From: Candidatus Crickella caballi
GTDB lineage: Bacteria > Bacillota > Clostridia > Peptostreptococcales > Anaerovoracaceae
Direction: 5' to 3'
Assembly: GCA_018064665.1 (NCBI GenBank)
Contig: JAGHUV010000014.1
Coordinates: 62,001-126,000, forward strand
Length of the DNA stretch: 64,000 nucleotides
Positions 1 through 8,380 of the stretch are shown piece after piece. A program made the position numbers and the translations under genes. Position 1 is the stretch's first letter. Every line of letters starts with the position of its first letter. Below the pieces are notes generated by a model that saw only the letters and a program-made list of their open reading frames with translations, had not been told where the DNA came from and made no database searches.

Positions 1-276
1 TGCGGAAGAACTGAGATAGACCTCATCGGACTTGCCAATGAGGCCGAGGAGAGACTTGAGAAAATCGCAGAGCTAAGACGAAAAGCGGGAAGAAAACCGC
101 TCAAAATCGCAGTTATGGGCTGCGCAGTAAACGGTCCGGGCGAAAGCCGCGAGGCTGATTACGGAATCGCCGGAGGTAAAGGCGAAGGACTTGTTTTTTC
201 ACATGGAGAAATAATTGAGAAGGTCCCTGAGGACCGTCTCATAGACAGACTTATAGAAATAGTAGAGAATGATTAA
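1..276 (+). CDS. ispG: IspG (GcpE), 4-hydroxy-3-methylbut-2-enyl diphosphate synthase, 3' part only
   Basis: Only the last 91 codons are present; the gene enters from outside the window. The enzyme reduces methylerythritol cyclodiphosphate to HMBPP in the non-mevalonate isoprenoid pathway, using a [4Fe-4S] cluster. The visible part starts with CGRTEIDL and includes [11 protein letters not shown], the conserved C-terminal IspG motifs that carry cluster ligands. The stop codon overlaps the polC start by 8 bases, so the two are probably co-transcribed. In many Clostridia ispG directly precedes polC in the dxr-rseP-ispG-polC order, which fits. Confidence 0.93.
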   Translation, partial: CGRTEIDLIGLANEAEERLEKIAELRRKAGRKPLKIAVMGCAVNGPGESREADYGIAGGKGEGLVFSHGEIIEKVPEDRLIDRLIEIVEND

Positions 277-3200
277 GATACCTGAGGATATTCTTACAAC
301 TGAAGAACTGGTTGAGGCAGCCGGAAGGAAGGCTGAAGAGATTGATGTTTCGATTGACAATGTAGAGCTCGAGAAGAAGAGCATGACAATCAATATTGAA
401 ATGTCACTCAATTTTAGTATGCCTAAGACCTTCGAAAATCTTATCAAGGAGAGGATAAGAGCAAAGCTGGGTTCAGTGAATACTATCAGGATCAATTACA
501 ATTACACAGGTATCAAGGTCGTTCAGCATGATGATGAGCCAGCTGAGAGTGATGGAAAGCAGTATTCGGGCGGCTTATACAAGCGAAAGAAGGATGAACC
601 TGCCTTTACTAACGACAAGGGTGAGCTGGTGCTTCTCGGCAAGGATATTAAGAGCAAGCCGATGGACTTCACAGAGCTTGCTGAGCTTGTAGGAAGCAAG
701 GACAAGGGAACACTTGAAGGCGAGGTCTTCAAGATTGAGGAACGAGCTATTAAAAACGGCAGATTCCTTATCAGCATTCTTGTTGCCAATAAGGCAAGAA
801 CCTTCTGCATCAAAGCTTTTGTATCTGACAAGAAGCTTGAAGAAATAAAGGACGCACTAAGCGACGGCGACCTTATTCAGGTAAGCGGAACCGTTGAATT
901 TGATACCTTCGAGCATGAAAATGTAATGATGGCTGCATCAATCAAGAAGGTTGAGAAGCACATCAAGGATGATGTATATCCGAACGGTCGCAGAGTAGAG
1001 CTGCATTGTCATACAAGAATGAGCGATAATGACGGTTTTAACGAGGCTGCAGATATCGTTAAAAAGGCTGCACATTGGGGACAGCCTGCGGTAGCAATAA
1101 CAGACCACGGTGTTGTGCAGAGCTTTCCGGATGCGGCTTCGGCTGCCAAGAAGCTTGCCGACAAAGGCAAGGAAATCAAGGTTATATACGGTGTTGAGGG
1201 ATATCTCTATCCGGATGAGGATGCAATCGCAGCTGACGGAACAATCGACATCAAGAAGAACAGAACCTACCATATTATTCTTCTTGCCAGAAATCAGGCA
1301 GGAATTAAGAACCTGTACAAGCTGGTCAGCCTGTCACATATCGACTACTTTTACAAGAGACCTAGAATGCCGCGTTCGGTTATCGAGGCGCACAGAGAGG
1401 GAATTATCATAGGAAGTGCCTGTGAAGCAGGTGAGGTCTACAGAGCTGTTCTCGACGGCAGAAGCGATGAGGAAATAGACAAGATAGTGGATTTTTATGA
1501 CTATCTTGAGATACAGCCGCTTGGAAACAATCAGTTCATGATCAATAACGGAACTGTTGAAGACAGGGATGCTTTGATTGCATTGAACAGGAAAATCATC
1601 GAAGCGGGCGACAGGAATGGCAAAATCACCGTTGCAACTACAGATGCTCACTATCCGGACAGAGAAAGCTCTGTCTACAGGAAAATTATTATGCACGGCA
1701 TCGGCTTTAACGACATTATGTCTGATGAGCTTTATCTGCGTACAACAGACGAGATGATGGAGGAATTCTCGTATCTCGGAGACAGAGCTGAAGAGATTGT
1801 AATCGAGAACACCAATAAGATTGCCGACATGATAGACGGCGGCATACTTCCTGTACCTAAGGAGAAATTCCCGCCTCATATCGCAGGCTCCGACGAGAGA
1901 CTTCGTAAGACCTGCTATGACAGAGCGCATGAGATATACGGAGACCCGCTTCCGCCTGCAATCGAAGACAGACTTGAAACAGAGTTGACTTCCATCATCG
2001 GTAACGGATATGCGGTAATGTACATCGCAGCACAGATGCTGGTACAGAAGTCAAACTCCGACGGATATCTGGTTGGATCCAGAGGTTCGGTAGGATCTTC
2101 CTTTGCAGCAACAATGGCCGGCATTACAGAGGTAAATCCTCTGGAACCGCACTACATATGTCCTAACTGCAAGCATTTTGAGTTTACCGATGATCTAAAG
2201 AAATATGACTGCGGATATGACATGCCTGAGAAGATGTGTCCTGACTGCGGTACCAGAATGAAGAAAGAGGGTCTGAATATTCCGTTCGCGACATTCCTTG
2301 GATTCAAGGGAGACAAGGAGCCTGATATCGACCTTAACTTTGCGGGCGAATACCAGGCAACTGCACATAAATACGTTGGAGAGATATTCGGAGAGAAGAA
2401 CGTATTCAAAGCGGGAACTGTTGCAACTATCGCAGAGAAGACTGCTTACGGCTATGTTAAGCATTATGTTGATGAGTTCGGAATCCCTGCAAGCAAATAC
2501 GATATCGACTATCTTGTAAAGGGCTGCAGCGGTGTTAAGAGAACTACAGGTCAGCACCCGGGTGGAATCATCGTCGTTCCTGACGACCATGAGATCTACG
2601 AGTTCTGTCCAATCCAGAAGCCGGCGAACAAGAGAGATGTTGATGTAATTACTACGCATTTCGATTATCACAAGATAGACCAGAACCTGCTTAAGCTGGA
2701 TATTCTCGGACACGATGTGCCGCAGCTTATCAGACATCTTCAGGTAATGACGGGTGTGGATCCTATGAACATCCCGCTTGACGATCCGAGAACACTTTCG
2801 ATATTTACATCTCTTGATGAACTCAACATCAAGAATCCTGAATACAAATTTGTTCACGGAACCTATGCAATACCTGAATTCGGCACGAACTTTACGCGAG
2901 GCATGCTCGATGATATTCATCCTACGACTGTTTCGGCACTTATCAAGATGTCCGGCTTCTCGCACGGAACTCTTGTATGGCAGGGAAACGGTCAGGATCT
3001 TATTCGAAGCAAGAAGGCAACGATTGACGAGCTTATCTCGAGCCGAGACGATATTATGAGATACCTCATCAATAAGGGAATTGACAACAGCGACTCCTTC
3101 AAAATCATGGAGAAGGTGCGTAAGAACAAGACTCTTACCGAAGAGGATCTTGAGCTCATGAAATCGCACGGCGTTCCGGACTGGTATATATGGTCCTGCG

Positions 3201-3784
3201 AGACGCTCACATATCTGTTCCCGCGTGCGCACGCTTCGGCATATGTAATGATGTCGATACGTATGGCATGGTTCAAGGTAAATTATCCTGAGGCTTTCTA
3301 TGCTGCATACTTCTCATCCAAGGTCGACAACTTCGACGCAGATGTTATAGGTGCGGGCGACAGGTCAGACGATTCGCCTGTCAATATGCGTGCAATATCG
3401 ATGGTTGAGGCCAAAATGCAGGAAATCGAGATGCTGGGCAATACGGCTACCACTAAGCAGAAGGATCAGCTGACTGTATATGAAGTCATGTATGAGATGC
3501 TTTCCAGAGGCTATGACTTTGGAGAGCCTGAACTAGGTGTATCGGATGCATGCAAATTCAAGGTTGTTAATGGCAAGGTTAAGCTGCCGTTCAATGCAAT
3601 CAACGGAATCGGAGATACGGCTGCCGAGTCACTTGTTGAGGCATATGCGGAGAGACCTTTCAGCAACATTGAAGACGTCAGAAGCCGCAGCAAACTGTCG
3701 GGAACCAATATTGAAGATCTGAAGCGCCACGGTCTGTTCAAGGGACTGCCTGAAAGTGCTCAGATGACATTGTTTGAGCTATAA
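269..3784 (+). CDS. polC: DNA polymerase III alpha subunit, PolC type, lacking the embedded exonuclease
   Basis: Replicative polymerase of low-GC Gram-positives, 1171 residues; the usual length is about 1430. Visible in order: an N-terminal region (about 1-120), an OB-fold (about 150-230), a PHP domain beginning with HCHTRMSD (about 246), a four-cysteine zinc motif (about 630-665), the palm motif PDIDLNFAG (about 685) and the [12 protein letters not shown] segment. The C-terminal AQMTLFEL resembles a beta-clamp binding peptide. In canonical PolC the 3'-5' DEDDh exonuclease interrupts the PHP domain after the IYG-E segment. Here that segment (about 305) runs through a linker of about 17 residues straight into [12 protein letters not shown] and [10 protein letters not shown]. 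No DxExTG motif is present, so proofreading must come from elsewhere if it exists. Confidence 0.96.
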   Translation: MIKIPEDILTTEELVEAAGRKAEEIDVSIDNVELEKKSMTINIEMSLNFSMPKTFENLIKERIRAKLGSVNTIRINYNYTGIKVVQHDDEPAESDGKQYSGGLYKRKKDEPAFTNDKGELVLLGKDIKSKPMDFTELAELVGSKDKGTLEGEVFKIEERAIKNGRFLISILVANKARTFCIKAFVSDKKLEEIKDALSDGDLIQVSGTVEFDTFEHENVMMAASIKKVEKHIKDDVYPNGRRVELHCHTRMSDNDGFNEAADIVKKAAHWGQPAVAITDHGVVQSFPDAASAAKKLADKGKEIKVIYGVEGYLYPDEDAIAADGTIDIKKNRTYHIILLARNQAGIKNLYKLVSLSHIDYFYKRPRMPRSVIEAHREGIIIGSACEAGEVYRAVLDGRSDEEIDKIVDFYDYLEIQPLGNNQFMINNGTVEDRDALIALNRKIIEAGDRNGKITVATTDAHYPDRESSVYRKIIMHGIGFNDIMSDELYLRTTDEMMEEFSYLGDRAEEIVIENTNKIADMIDGGILPVPKEKFPPHIAGSDERLRKTCYDRAHEIYGDPLPPAIEDRLETELTSIIGNGYAVMYIAAQMLVQKSNSDGYLVGSRGSVGSSFAATMAGITEVNPLEPHYICPNCKHFEFTDDLKKYDCGYDMPEKMCPDCGTRMKKEGLNIPFATFLGFKGDKEPDIDLNFAGEYQATAHKYVGEIFGEKNVFKAGTVATIAEKTAYGYVKHYVDEFGIPASKYDIDYLVKGCSGVKRTTGQHPGGIIVVPDDHEIYEFCPIQKPANKRDVDVITTHFDYHKIDQNLLKLDILGHDVPQLIRHLQVMTGVDPMNIPLDDPRTLSIFTSLDELNIKNPEYKFVHGTYAIPEFGTNFTRGMLDDIHPTTVSALIKMSGFSHGTLVWQGNGQDLIRSKKATIDELISSRDDIMRYLINKGIDNSDSFKIMEKVRKNKTLTEEDLELMKSHGVPDWYIWSCETLTYLFPRAHASAYVMMSIRMAWFKVNYPEAFYAAYFSSKVDNFDADVIGAGDRSDDSPVNMRAISMVEAKMQEIEMLGNTATTKQKDQLTVYEVMYEMLSRGYDFGEPELGVSDACKFKVVNGKVKLPFNAINGIGDTAAESLVEAYAERPFSNIEDVRSRSKLSGTNIEDLKRHGLFKGLPESAQMTLFEL

Positions 3785-3787
3785 ATA

Positions 3788-5650
3788 ATGAAAATCTACC
3801 ACAATTCGCATGATACTGAATATAGAGAACCATTCGGCGCTGTGTCCGTCGGTGGCTGGATCAGGCTCAAAGTCAAATTGATGCGAGACAGCACCGACAT
3901 CTCGGTCATGTCCGTCAAGCTTATGCTGAGACGGGATGGTGCCGAGCCCGGTGTTCTCCATATGACAGATGAGATAGGCGGCTTCTACTCTGTGAAGTTC
4001 AGAGCCCCTGTCAGACCATGCATTTTGTGGTATTATTTTGCGATAGATATTGAACAGGATGGAGAGCTTCGCACCCTGTATTATGGCAATAACCACATGC
4101 AGCTCGGTGGAGAAGGATGCCTTTACGACAGCTCGGAAGAAGACGGATGCAATACTCCGGAATATCAGATTACGATATATCGGGAGAGCAAGACGCCTGA
4201 ATGGTACCGGAATGCGATAATGTATCAGATATTCCCTGACCGCTTTGCAAGAGACGGCATGTGGGAGAAAAGATGTCGCAATGCAATAAGCTTAAGAGAG
4301 AATGCATCGGGACAGAAGCAGTTTATGGAGCAGGACTGGAATAAGCCTGCATATTATGTCAGAGATGAAGCCGGCAATGTTACAGCCTGGCCGTTCTATG
4401 GCGGAAGCCTTGCGGGAATCGAGAGCAGACTCGATTACCTTGCAGCGCTTGGCGTAAGCGTTATCTATCTGAATCCTATATTCAGGGCAGTCTCCAATCA
4501 CCGCTATGATACAGCTGACTATCTCAGCATAGATCCTATGCTCGGAACAGAAGAGGACTTTCGCAGATTATGCAAAGCAGCCGGAAGCAAGGGCATCAGA
4601 ATCATACTCGACGGTGTTTTCGGATACACGGGAGCGGACAGTGTATATTTCGACAAATTCGGAAATTACGGAGGCAGAGGTGCATACGGTGATCCGAATT
4701 CAAGATACAGATACTGGTATTCGTTCGGAAACGGGACAGGTCATGTTACGGACGGACGGAATGCATACAAGTGCCACCGTGGCATGTCGGAACTTCCGGA
4801 GGTTGATGAGAACAATCTGCTTTATCGTCAGCTCATATGCGGAAGCAACGGTGTGCTGGTAAAGTGGATGAGAGCAGGTGCGTCGGGCTGGAGAATAAAT
4901 GAGGCAGACGGGCTCCCTGATGATTTCATTAAGGCCGTAAGACAGAGAATCAGGAATGAATCAGAGGATGCGGTTGTCCTTGGTGATGTGAGAGACGATG
5001 CAAGCAGGTGCACAGGATGCGGTCCTGCAAGAGAATTCCTGCTCGGATCGGAGTTTGATTCTACTACTAATTATGCGATGAGAGATATTCTTCTGGCATA
5101 TATGAATTATGAATGCTCTGCGCCACAGGCTTTGTCATATATCATGTCAATAAAAGAGAATTATCCGCCGGAGCAGTTCAACTCAGCTCTGGGAATGCTC
5201 GGAACCCATGATCAGACAAGAATACTCACAATGCTGGGTGCAGACTATGATTACAACACAGCGACATCCAAGCTGAAAATGCTGGCAACACTTCAGTACA
5301 CACTGCCGGGTATTCCATGCATTTACTATGGAGATGAAATCGGCATGACGGGAGATGTGGATCCGGCGAACAGAAACGGCTTTGCATGGGGAGAAGAAAA
5401 TCCTAACATATGTAAGCACTACGTCCAGCTCGGAAAGTACTATAACGAGCACTCTGTGCTGAGGACAGGAGAGTTCATTCCTGTAATGGGAGAAACTGAG
5501 GAAAGCGATGATGTGCTGGCTTTCATAAGACGAAATGAAGAGGAGTCGGTACTTGTTCTGGCCAACAGAAGCTACGATACGAGGACGATAGAATATAACA
5601 GGAAAGAATATACCCTCGATAAGCTGTCGTGCGTCATTAGAAGCATATAG
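3788..5650 (+). CDS. GH13 glycosidase-like protein with altered catalytic residues
   Basis: A 620-residue protein with the layout of neopullulanase or maltogenic-amylase relatives: an N-terminal beta domain (about 1-130), a TIM barrel beginning near YQIFPDRFARD, and a C-terminal beta domain. The fold is clear (PFYGGSLAGIESRLDYL, YYGDEIGMTG), but the catalytic positions are changed. Region I reads DGVFGYTG instead of DGVFNHTG. The nucleophile Asp of region II is Asn371 (GWRINEAD). The acid/base Glu of region III is Asp400 (LGDVRDD). Only the region IV Asp475 (GTHDQT) is kept. It starts 3 bases after polC. By homology it would hydrolyse alpha-glucans; as read it is probably weak, redirected or inactive. 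Confidence 0.85.
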   Translation: MKIYHNSHDTEYREPFGAVSVGGWIRLKVKLMRDSTDISVMSVKLMLRRDGAEPGVLHMTDEIGGFYSVKFRAPVRPCILWYYFAIDIEQDGELRTLYYGNNHMQLGGEGCLYDSSEEDGCNTPEYQITIYRESKTPEWYRNAIMYQIFPDRFARDGMWEKRCRNAISLRENASGQKQFMEQDWNKPAYYVRDEAGNVTAWPFYGGSLAGIESRLDYLAALGVSVIYLNPIFRAVSNHRYDTADYLSIDPMLGTEEDFRRLCKAAGSKGIRIILDGVFGYTGADSVYFDKFGNYGGRGAYGDPNSRYRYWYSFGNGTGHVTDGRNAYKCHRGMSELPEVDENNLLYRQLICGSNGVLVKWMRAGASGWRINEADGLPDDFIKAVRQRIRNESEDAVVLGDVRDDASRCTGCGPAREFLLGSEFDSTTNYAMRDILLAYMNYECSAPQALSYIMSIKENYPPEQFNSALGMLGTHDQTRILTMLGADYDYNTATSKLKMLATLQYTLPGIPCIYYGDEIGMTGDVDPANRNGFAWGEENPNICKHYVQLGKYYNEHSVLRTGEFIPVMGETEESDDVLAFIRRNEEESVLVLANRSYDTRTIEYNRKEYTLDKLSCVIRSI

Positions 5651-5713
5651 ATATAAATGCTGGGACTTCAGGGTCGTACGGATTGACGAATCATACTTAC
5701 ATAAGAATATCTA

Positions 5714-5750
5714 AACAGACTGAGGAGCAATCTTCGGTCTGTTTTTTATT
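5714..5750 (+). terminator. Rho-independent terminator after the GH13-like gene
   Basis: A 13-bp stem (5714-5726 with 5731-5743, two G-T pairs) closes a GCAA loop and runs into a T-rich tail. It separates the ispG-polC-GH13 group from the metal-response operon. Confidence 0.9.
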
Positions 5751-5757
5751 TAAGTGG

Positions 5758-5808
5758 TTGACATGTATTGAATATATGATAATATATTCATATGAAAAAC
5801 CATTCATA
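5758..5808 (+). promoter_or_regulatory. Promoter and probable ArsR/SmtB operators of the zinc operon
   Basis: TTGACA at 5758-5763 and TAATAT at 5780-5785 form a promoter with a 16-bp spacer. A perfect inverted repeat, GAATATAT with ATATATTC (5770-5777 and 5782-5789, 4-base spacer), covers the -10 region. A second one, TATGAA with TTCATA, lies at 5791-5796 and 5803-5808. AT-rich 8-4-8-like palindromes overlapping the promoter are typical of SmtB/CzrA-type autoregulation. Binding by the adjacent regulator is inferred. Confidence 0.75.
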
Positions 5809-5826
5809 ATTAAATCGGAGGGCATT

Positions 5827-6141
5827 ATGCATACTCAAGACGAATATTTACTTAAGGACATGGAAGAAGAGGAGCTGCTCGATCTGGCGGATCTCTTTAA
5901 GATGTCTGCCGATTCAACGCGTATCAGGATTCTCTACGACCTCTTCGAAGGGGAGAAGAACGTAGGTGAGATATGCGAAGACATCGAGATGAATCAGTCG
6001 GCTGTTTCGCATCAGCTTAAGGCACTTAAGACAGCCAAGCTGGTCAAGAGCAAGCGCGACGGAAAGTCGATACTGTATTCACTTGCAGACGATCACGTTA
6101 AGACCATTATTGCAATGGGTAAAGAACACATAGAGGAGTAG
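5827..6141 (+). CDS. ArsR/SmtB-family metal-sensing repressor, probably zinc
   Basis: A 104-residue winged-helix repressor. The DNA-recognition region is visible in MNQSAVSHQLKALK. The C-terminal helix reads DDHVKTIIAMGKEHIEE, matching the alpha-5 metal site D-x-H-x10-H-x2-E of SmtB, which senses Zn(II). The N-terminal CxC-type motif of Cd/Pb sensors is absent. An upstream in-frame extension to 5683 was rejected because it would run through the terminator and operator. The start at 5827 has a GGAGG site just before it. An HMA protein and a P1B ATPase follow, so metal binding should release the repressor and induce export. Confidence 0.92.
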   Translation: MHTQDEYLLKDMEEEELLDLADLFKMSADSTRIRILYDLFEGEKNVGEICEDIEMNQSAVSHQLKALKTAKLVKSKRDGKSILYSLADDHVKTIIAMGKEHIEE

Positions 6142-6144
6142 AAA

Positions 6145-6366
6145 ATGAAGAAGAAATTTAAGATGGAAAACCTTGATTGCGCTAATTGTGCAGCAAAGAT
6201 GGAAGAAGCTATCTCTAAGCTTGACGGAGTAAATGACTGCTCTGTAAGCTTCCTGACACAGAAGTTCATGCTTGATGCTGAGGACGATAAGTTTGATGCT
6301 GTACTTGAGGAGGCATGCGGAATTATCAGCAAGATTCATCATGACACCAAGCTTGTCATTAAGTAA
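6145..6366 (+). CDS. Small free-standing heavy-metal-associated (HMA) domain protein
   Basis: A 73-residue protein consisting of one HMA ferredoxin-like fold. The metal-binding motif is MENLDCANCAAKM, with the two cysteines near residues 12 and 15. It begins 3 bases after the ArsR stop and precedes the metal ATPase by about 50 bases. The neighbouring ATPase lacks its own N-terminal HMA domain, so this protein probably provides that function in trans as a metal chaperone or regulatory domain. The metal is probably zinc or cadmium, judged from the sensor and the pump rather than from this protein. Confidence 0.88.
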   Translation: MKKKFKMENLDCANCAAKMEEAISKLDGVNDCSVSFLTQKFMLDAEDDKFDAVLEEACGIISKIHHDTKLVIK

Positions 6367-6416
6367 CGGTTTCAGGAAAAACGCCGTACAGTATTAATGC
6401 ATAGTGAGGACAATAA

Positions 6417-8318
6417 ATGGGTAAGTTAAGCAAGGATCAGAAGAAAGACCTGATACGAATTATTATTTCAATGGTGCTGTTTGCAGCTCTCATCGTTGCC
6501 GGCGGGAACCTTGAATGGTGCCGTGAGAACGAAGGAAGCCGGCGCATGCTTTTGCTGTGGCTGGTACCTTATTTCATCGTGGGCTATGATGTGGTCATAA
6601 ACTGCATACGGGGAATTGCAAACGGTCAGATGTTTGATGAGACATTCCTCATGACACTGGCGACAGTCGGTGCGTTTGGCTGCAATGAATATACGGAAGC
6701 AGTAGCTGTTATGCTGTTCTATCAGGTGGGAGAGTTCTTCCAGACATATGCAGTCGGTAAGTCAAGAAATGCTATTCAGGAGCTTATGAGTATTGCACCT
6801 GAGTATGCCAACAGAGAGCTTGAAGACGGAAGCATCGAGGTCATTGATCCTGATGATATAAAGATAGGAGATGTTCTGGTAATTAAGCCGGGCGAGAAAA
6901 TTCCTATCGACGGAGTTGTAATCGAGGGCGCGGGCCTTGTGAATACGTCGGCGCTTACAGGCGAATCCATGCCTCAGAATGTAGAGGAAGGCGATGCGGT
7001 AATCTCAGGGTGCATCAACGGTGAGACGCTTCTCAAGATACAGGCAGACAGACTCTATGATGACTCTACAGTTGCACAGATACTTGATATGGTTGAGAAT
7101 GCGGCAAGCAAGAAGTCTCAGACAGAGAGCTTCATCACACGCTTTGCTCGCTACTATACCCCAGTAGTTGTTATCGGTGCTGTACTGCTGGCGTTCCTGC
7201 CGCCTCTCATCAGTGGAAGCTTTGCTGCAGAATTCGGCAAGTGGGTGCTTCGTGCATGCACGTTCCTGGTTATCAGCTGTCCGTGCGCACTTGTAATATC
7301 CGTGCCGCTTGCATTCTTTGGCGGAATAGGTGCTGCATCCAAGGTGGGCGTTCTGGTAAAGGGCTCGAACTACCTTGAGATGATGTCACAGCTTGATACA
7401 CTCGTAACCGACAAGACCGGAACTCTGACAGAGGGCAAATTCCGTGTTACTACTGTCGAAGCTGTTGACGGATACACAACAGAGGAAATCATACGACTTG
7501 CTGCCGCAGTCGAGACAGGATCGACTCATCCGATTGCTTCAGCAATTTGCGAGGCCTGTGACAATCCTGTTTCCGAGCGCAAAGTCAGCGATGTGGAGAA
7601 CATCAGCGGCAAGGGAATGATCGCAACTGTCGGACGTTCGAAGATATGCGTGGGAAATGCAGCTCTGTTCGAATACGAGGGAATAAGAATTCCTGAGCAG
7701 AGCAGACAGACCGGAACAGTTGTATATGTTGCCAAGGGTAATAAATATATAGGAAGAATTGAGGTAGCAGACTCGCCAAAGCCGGAGGCGGCTCAGGCTA
7801 TCAGTGAGATGCTGGCAGAGAAGGTAAATCATATCGTCATGCTCACAGGCGATGCTGAGGGTACAGCCAAAGCGGTCGCTTCAGAGCTCGGTATCACAGA
7901 ATACAGAGCGCAGCTCCTCCCGCAGGACAAGGTCAAAGCGGTTGAAGAGCTTCTTGACGGTCTCAAGGAGTCCCGAGGCAGACTTGCGTTCGTGGGTGAC
8001 GGAATCAACGATGCACCGGTTCTTACCAGAGCCGATGTGGGTATTGCTATGGGTTCGCTTGGATCGGATGCGGCCATTGAGGCAGCAGACATAGTTATCA
8101 TGGATGACCGCATCAGCAAGATTCCGACAGTCATCAGAATAGCCCGCAAGACGATAGGGATTTCCAAGTTCAACATAGCATTTGCGCTTGCAGTCAAGAT
8201 TGCCTGCCTTGTTCTCGGAGCACTCGGAATCGCAAATATGTGGGCTGCGGTCTTTGCAGATGTAGGCGTAGCTATGATATGCATTATCAACTCAATGAGA
8301 ATGCTCAGATTTGAATAA
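6417..8318 (+). CDS. P1B-type heavy-metal ATPase, Zn/Cd/Pb class
   Basis: A 633-residue membrane ATPase that exports divalent metal ions. Landmarks in order: N-terminal membrane helices without an HMA domain, actuator TGES (SALTGESMP), the transmembrane SCPCALV motif, the phosphorylation site DKTGTLTEG, nucleotide-domain STHPIASAI, and hinge GDGINDAPVL. The final helices carry a Lys (AVKIACL) and an Asp (FADVGVAM), as in the ZntA/CadA subgroup. It is the third gene of the ArsR-HMA-ATPase operon. Cu is less likely because the CPC context and final helices match Zn/Cd pumps. The promoter of the next gene lies over its 3' end. Confidence 0.93.
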   Translation: MGKLSKDQKKDLIRIIISMVLFAALIVAGGNLEWCRENEGSRRMLLLWLVPYFIVGYDVVINCIRGIANGQMFDETFLMTLATVGAFGCNEYTEAVAVMLFYQVGEFFQTYAVGKSRNAIQELMSIAPEYANRELEDGSIEVIDPDDIKIGDVLVIKPGEKIPIDGVVIEGAGLVNTSALTGESMPQNVEEGDAVISGCINGETLLKIQADRLYDDSTVAQILDMVENAASKKSQTESFITRFARYYTPVVVIGAVLLAFLPPLISGSFAAEFGKWVLRACTFLVISCPCALVISVPLAFFGGIGAASKVGVLVKGSNYLEMMSQLDTLVTDKTGTLTEGKFRVTTVEAVDGYTTEEIIRLAAAVETGSTHPIASAICEACDNPVSERKVSDVENISGKGMIATVGRSKICVGNAALFEYEGIRIPEQSRQTGTVVYVAKGNKYIGRIEVADSPKPEAAQAISEMLAEKVNHIVMLTGDAEGTAKAVASELGITEYRAQLLPQDKVKAVEELLDGLKESRGRLAFVGDGINDAPVLTRADVGIAMGSLGSDAAIEAADIVIMDDRISKIPTVIRIARKTIGISKFNIAFALAVKIACLVLGALGIANMWAAVFADVGVAMICIINSMRMLRFE

Positions 8319-8340
8319 ACGCAAAATCTTGTGTTATAAT
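8311..8340 (+). promoter_or_regulatory. Promoter of the PBP1A-type gene
   Basis: TTGAAT (8311-8316) and a perfect TATAAT (8335-8340) are separated by 18 bases. The -35 box lies within the last codons of the metal ATPase, so the PBP gene has its own promoter. Confidence 0.65.
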
Positions 8341-8380
8341 TACATCCGACAATACTAGATAAAGCGGCAAGGAGTGTGCT

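Noticed and set aside
2195..3232. 345-codon minus-strand open frame opposite polC
   Set aside because: Shadow of the real polC frame; no ribosome binding site and no recognisable domain on the minus strand.
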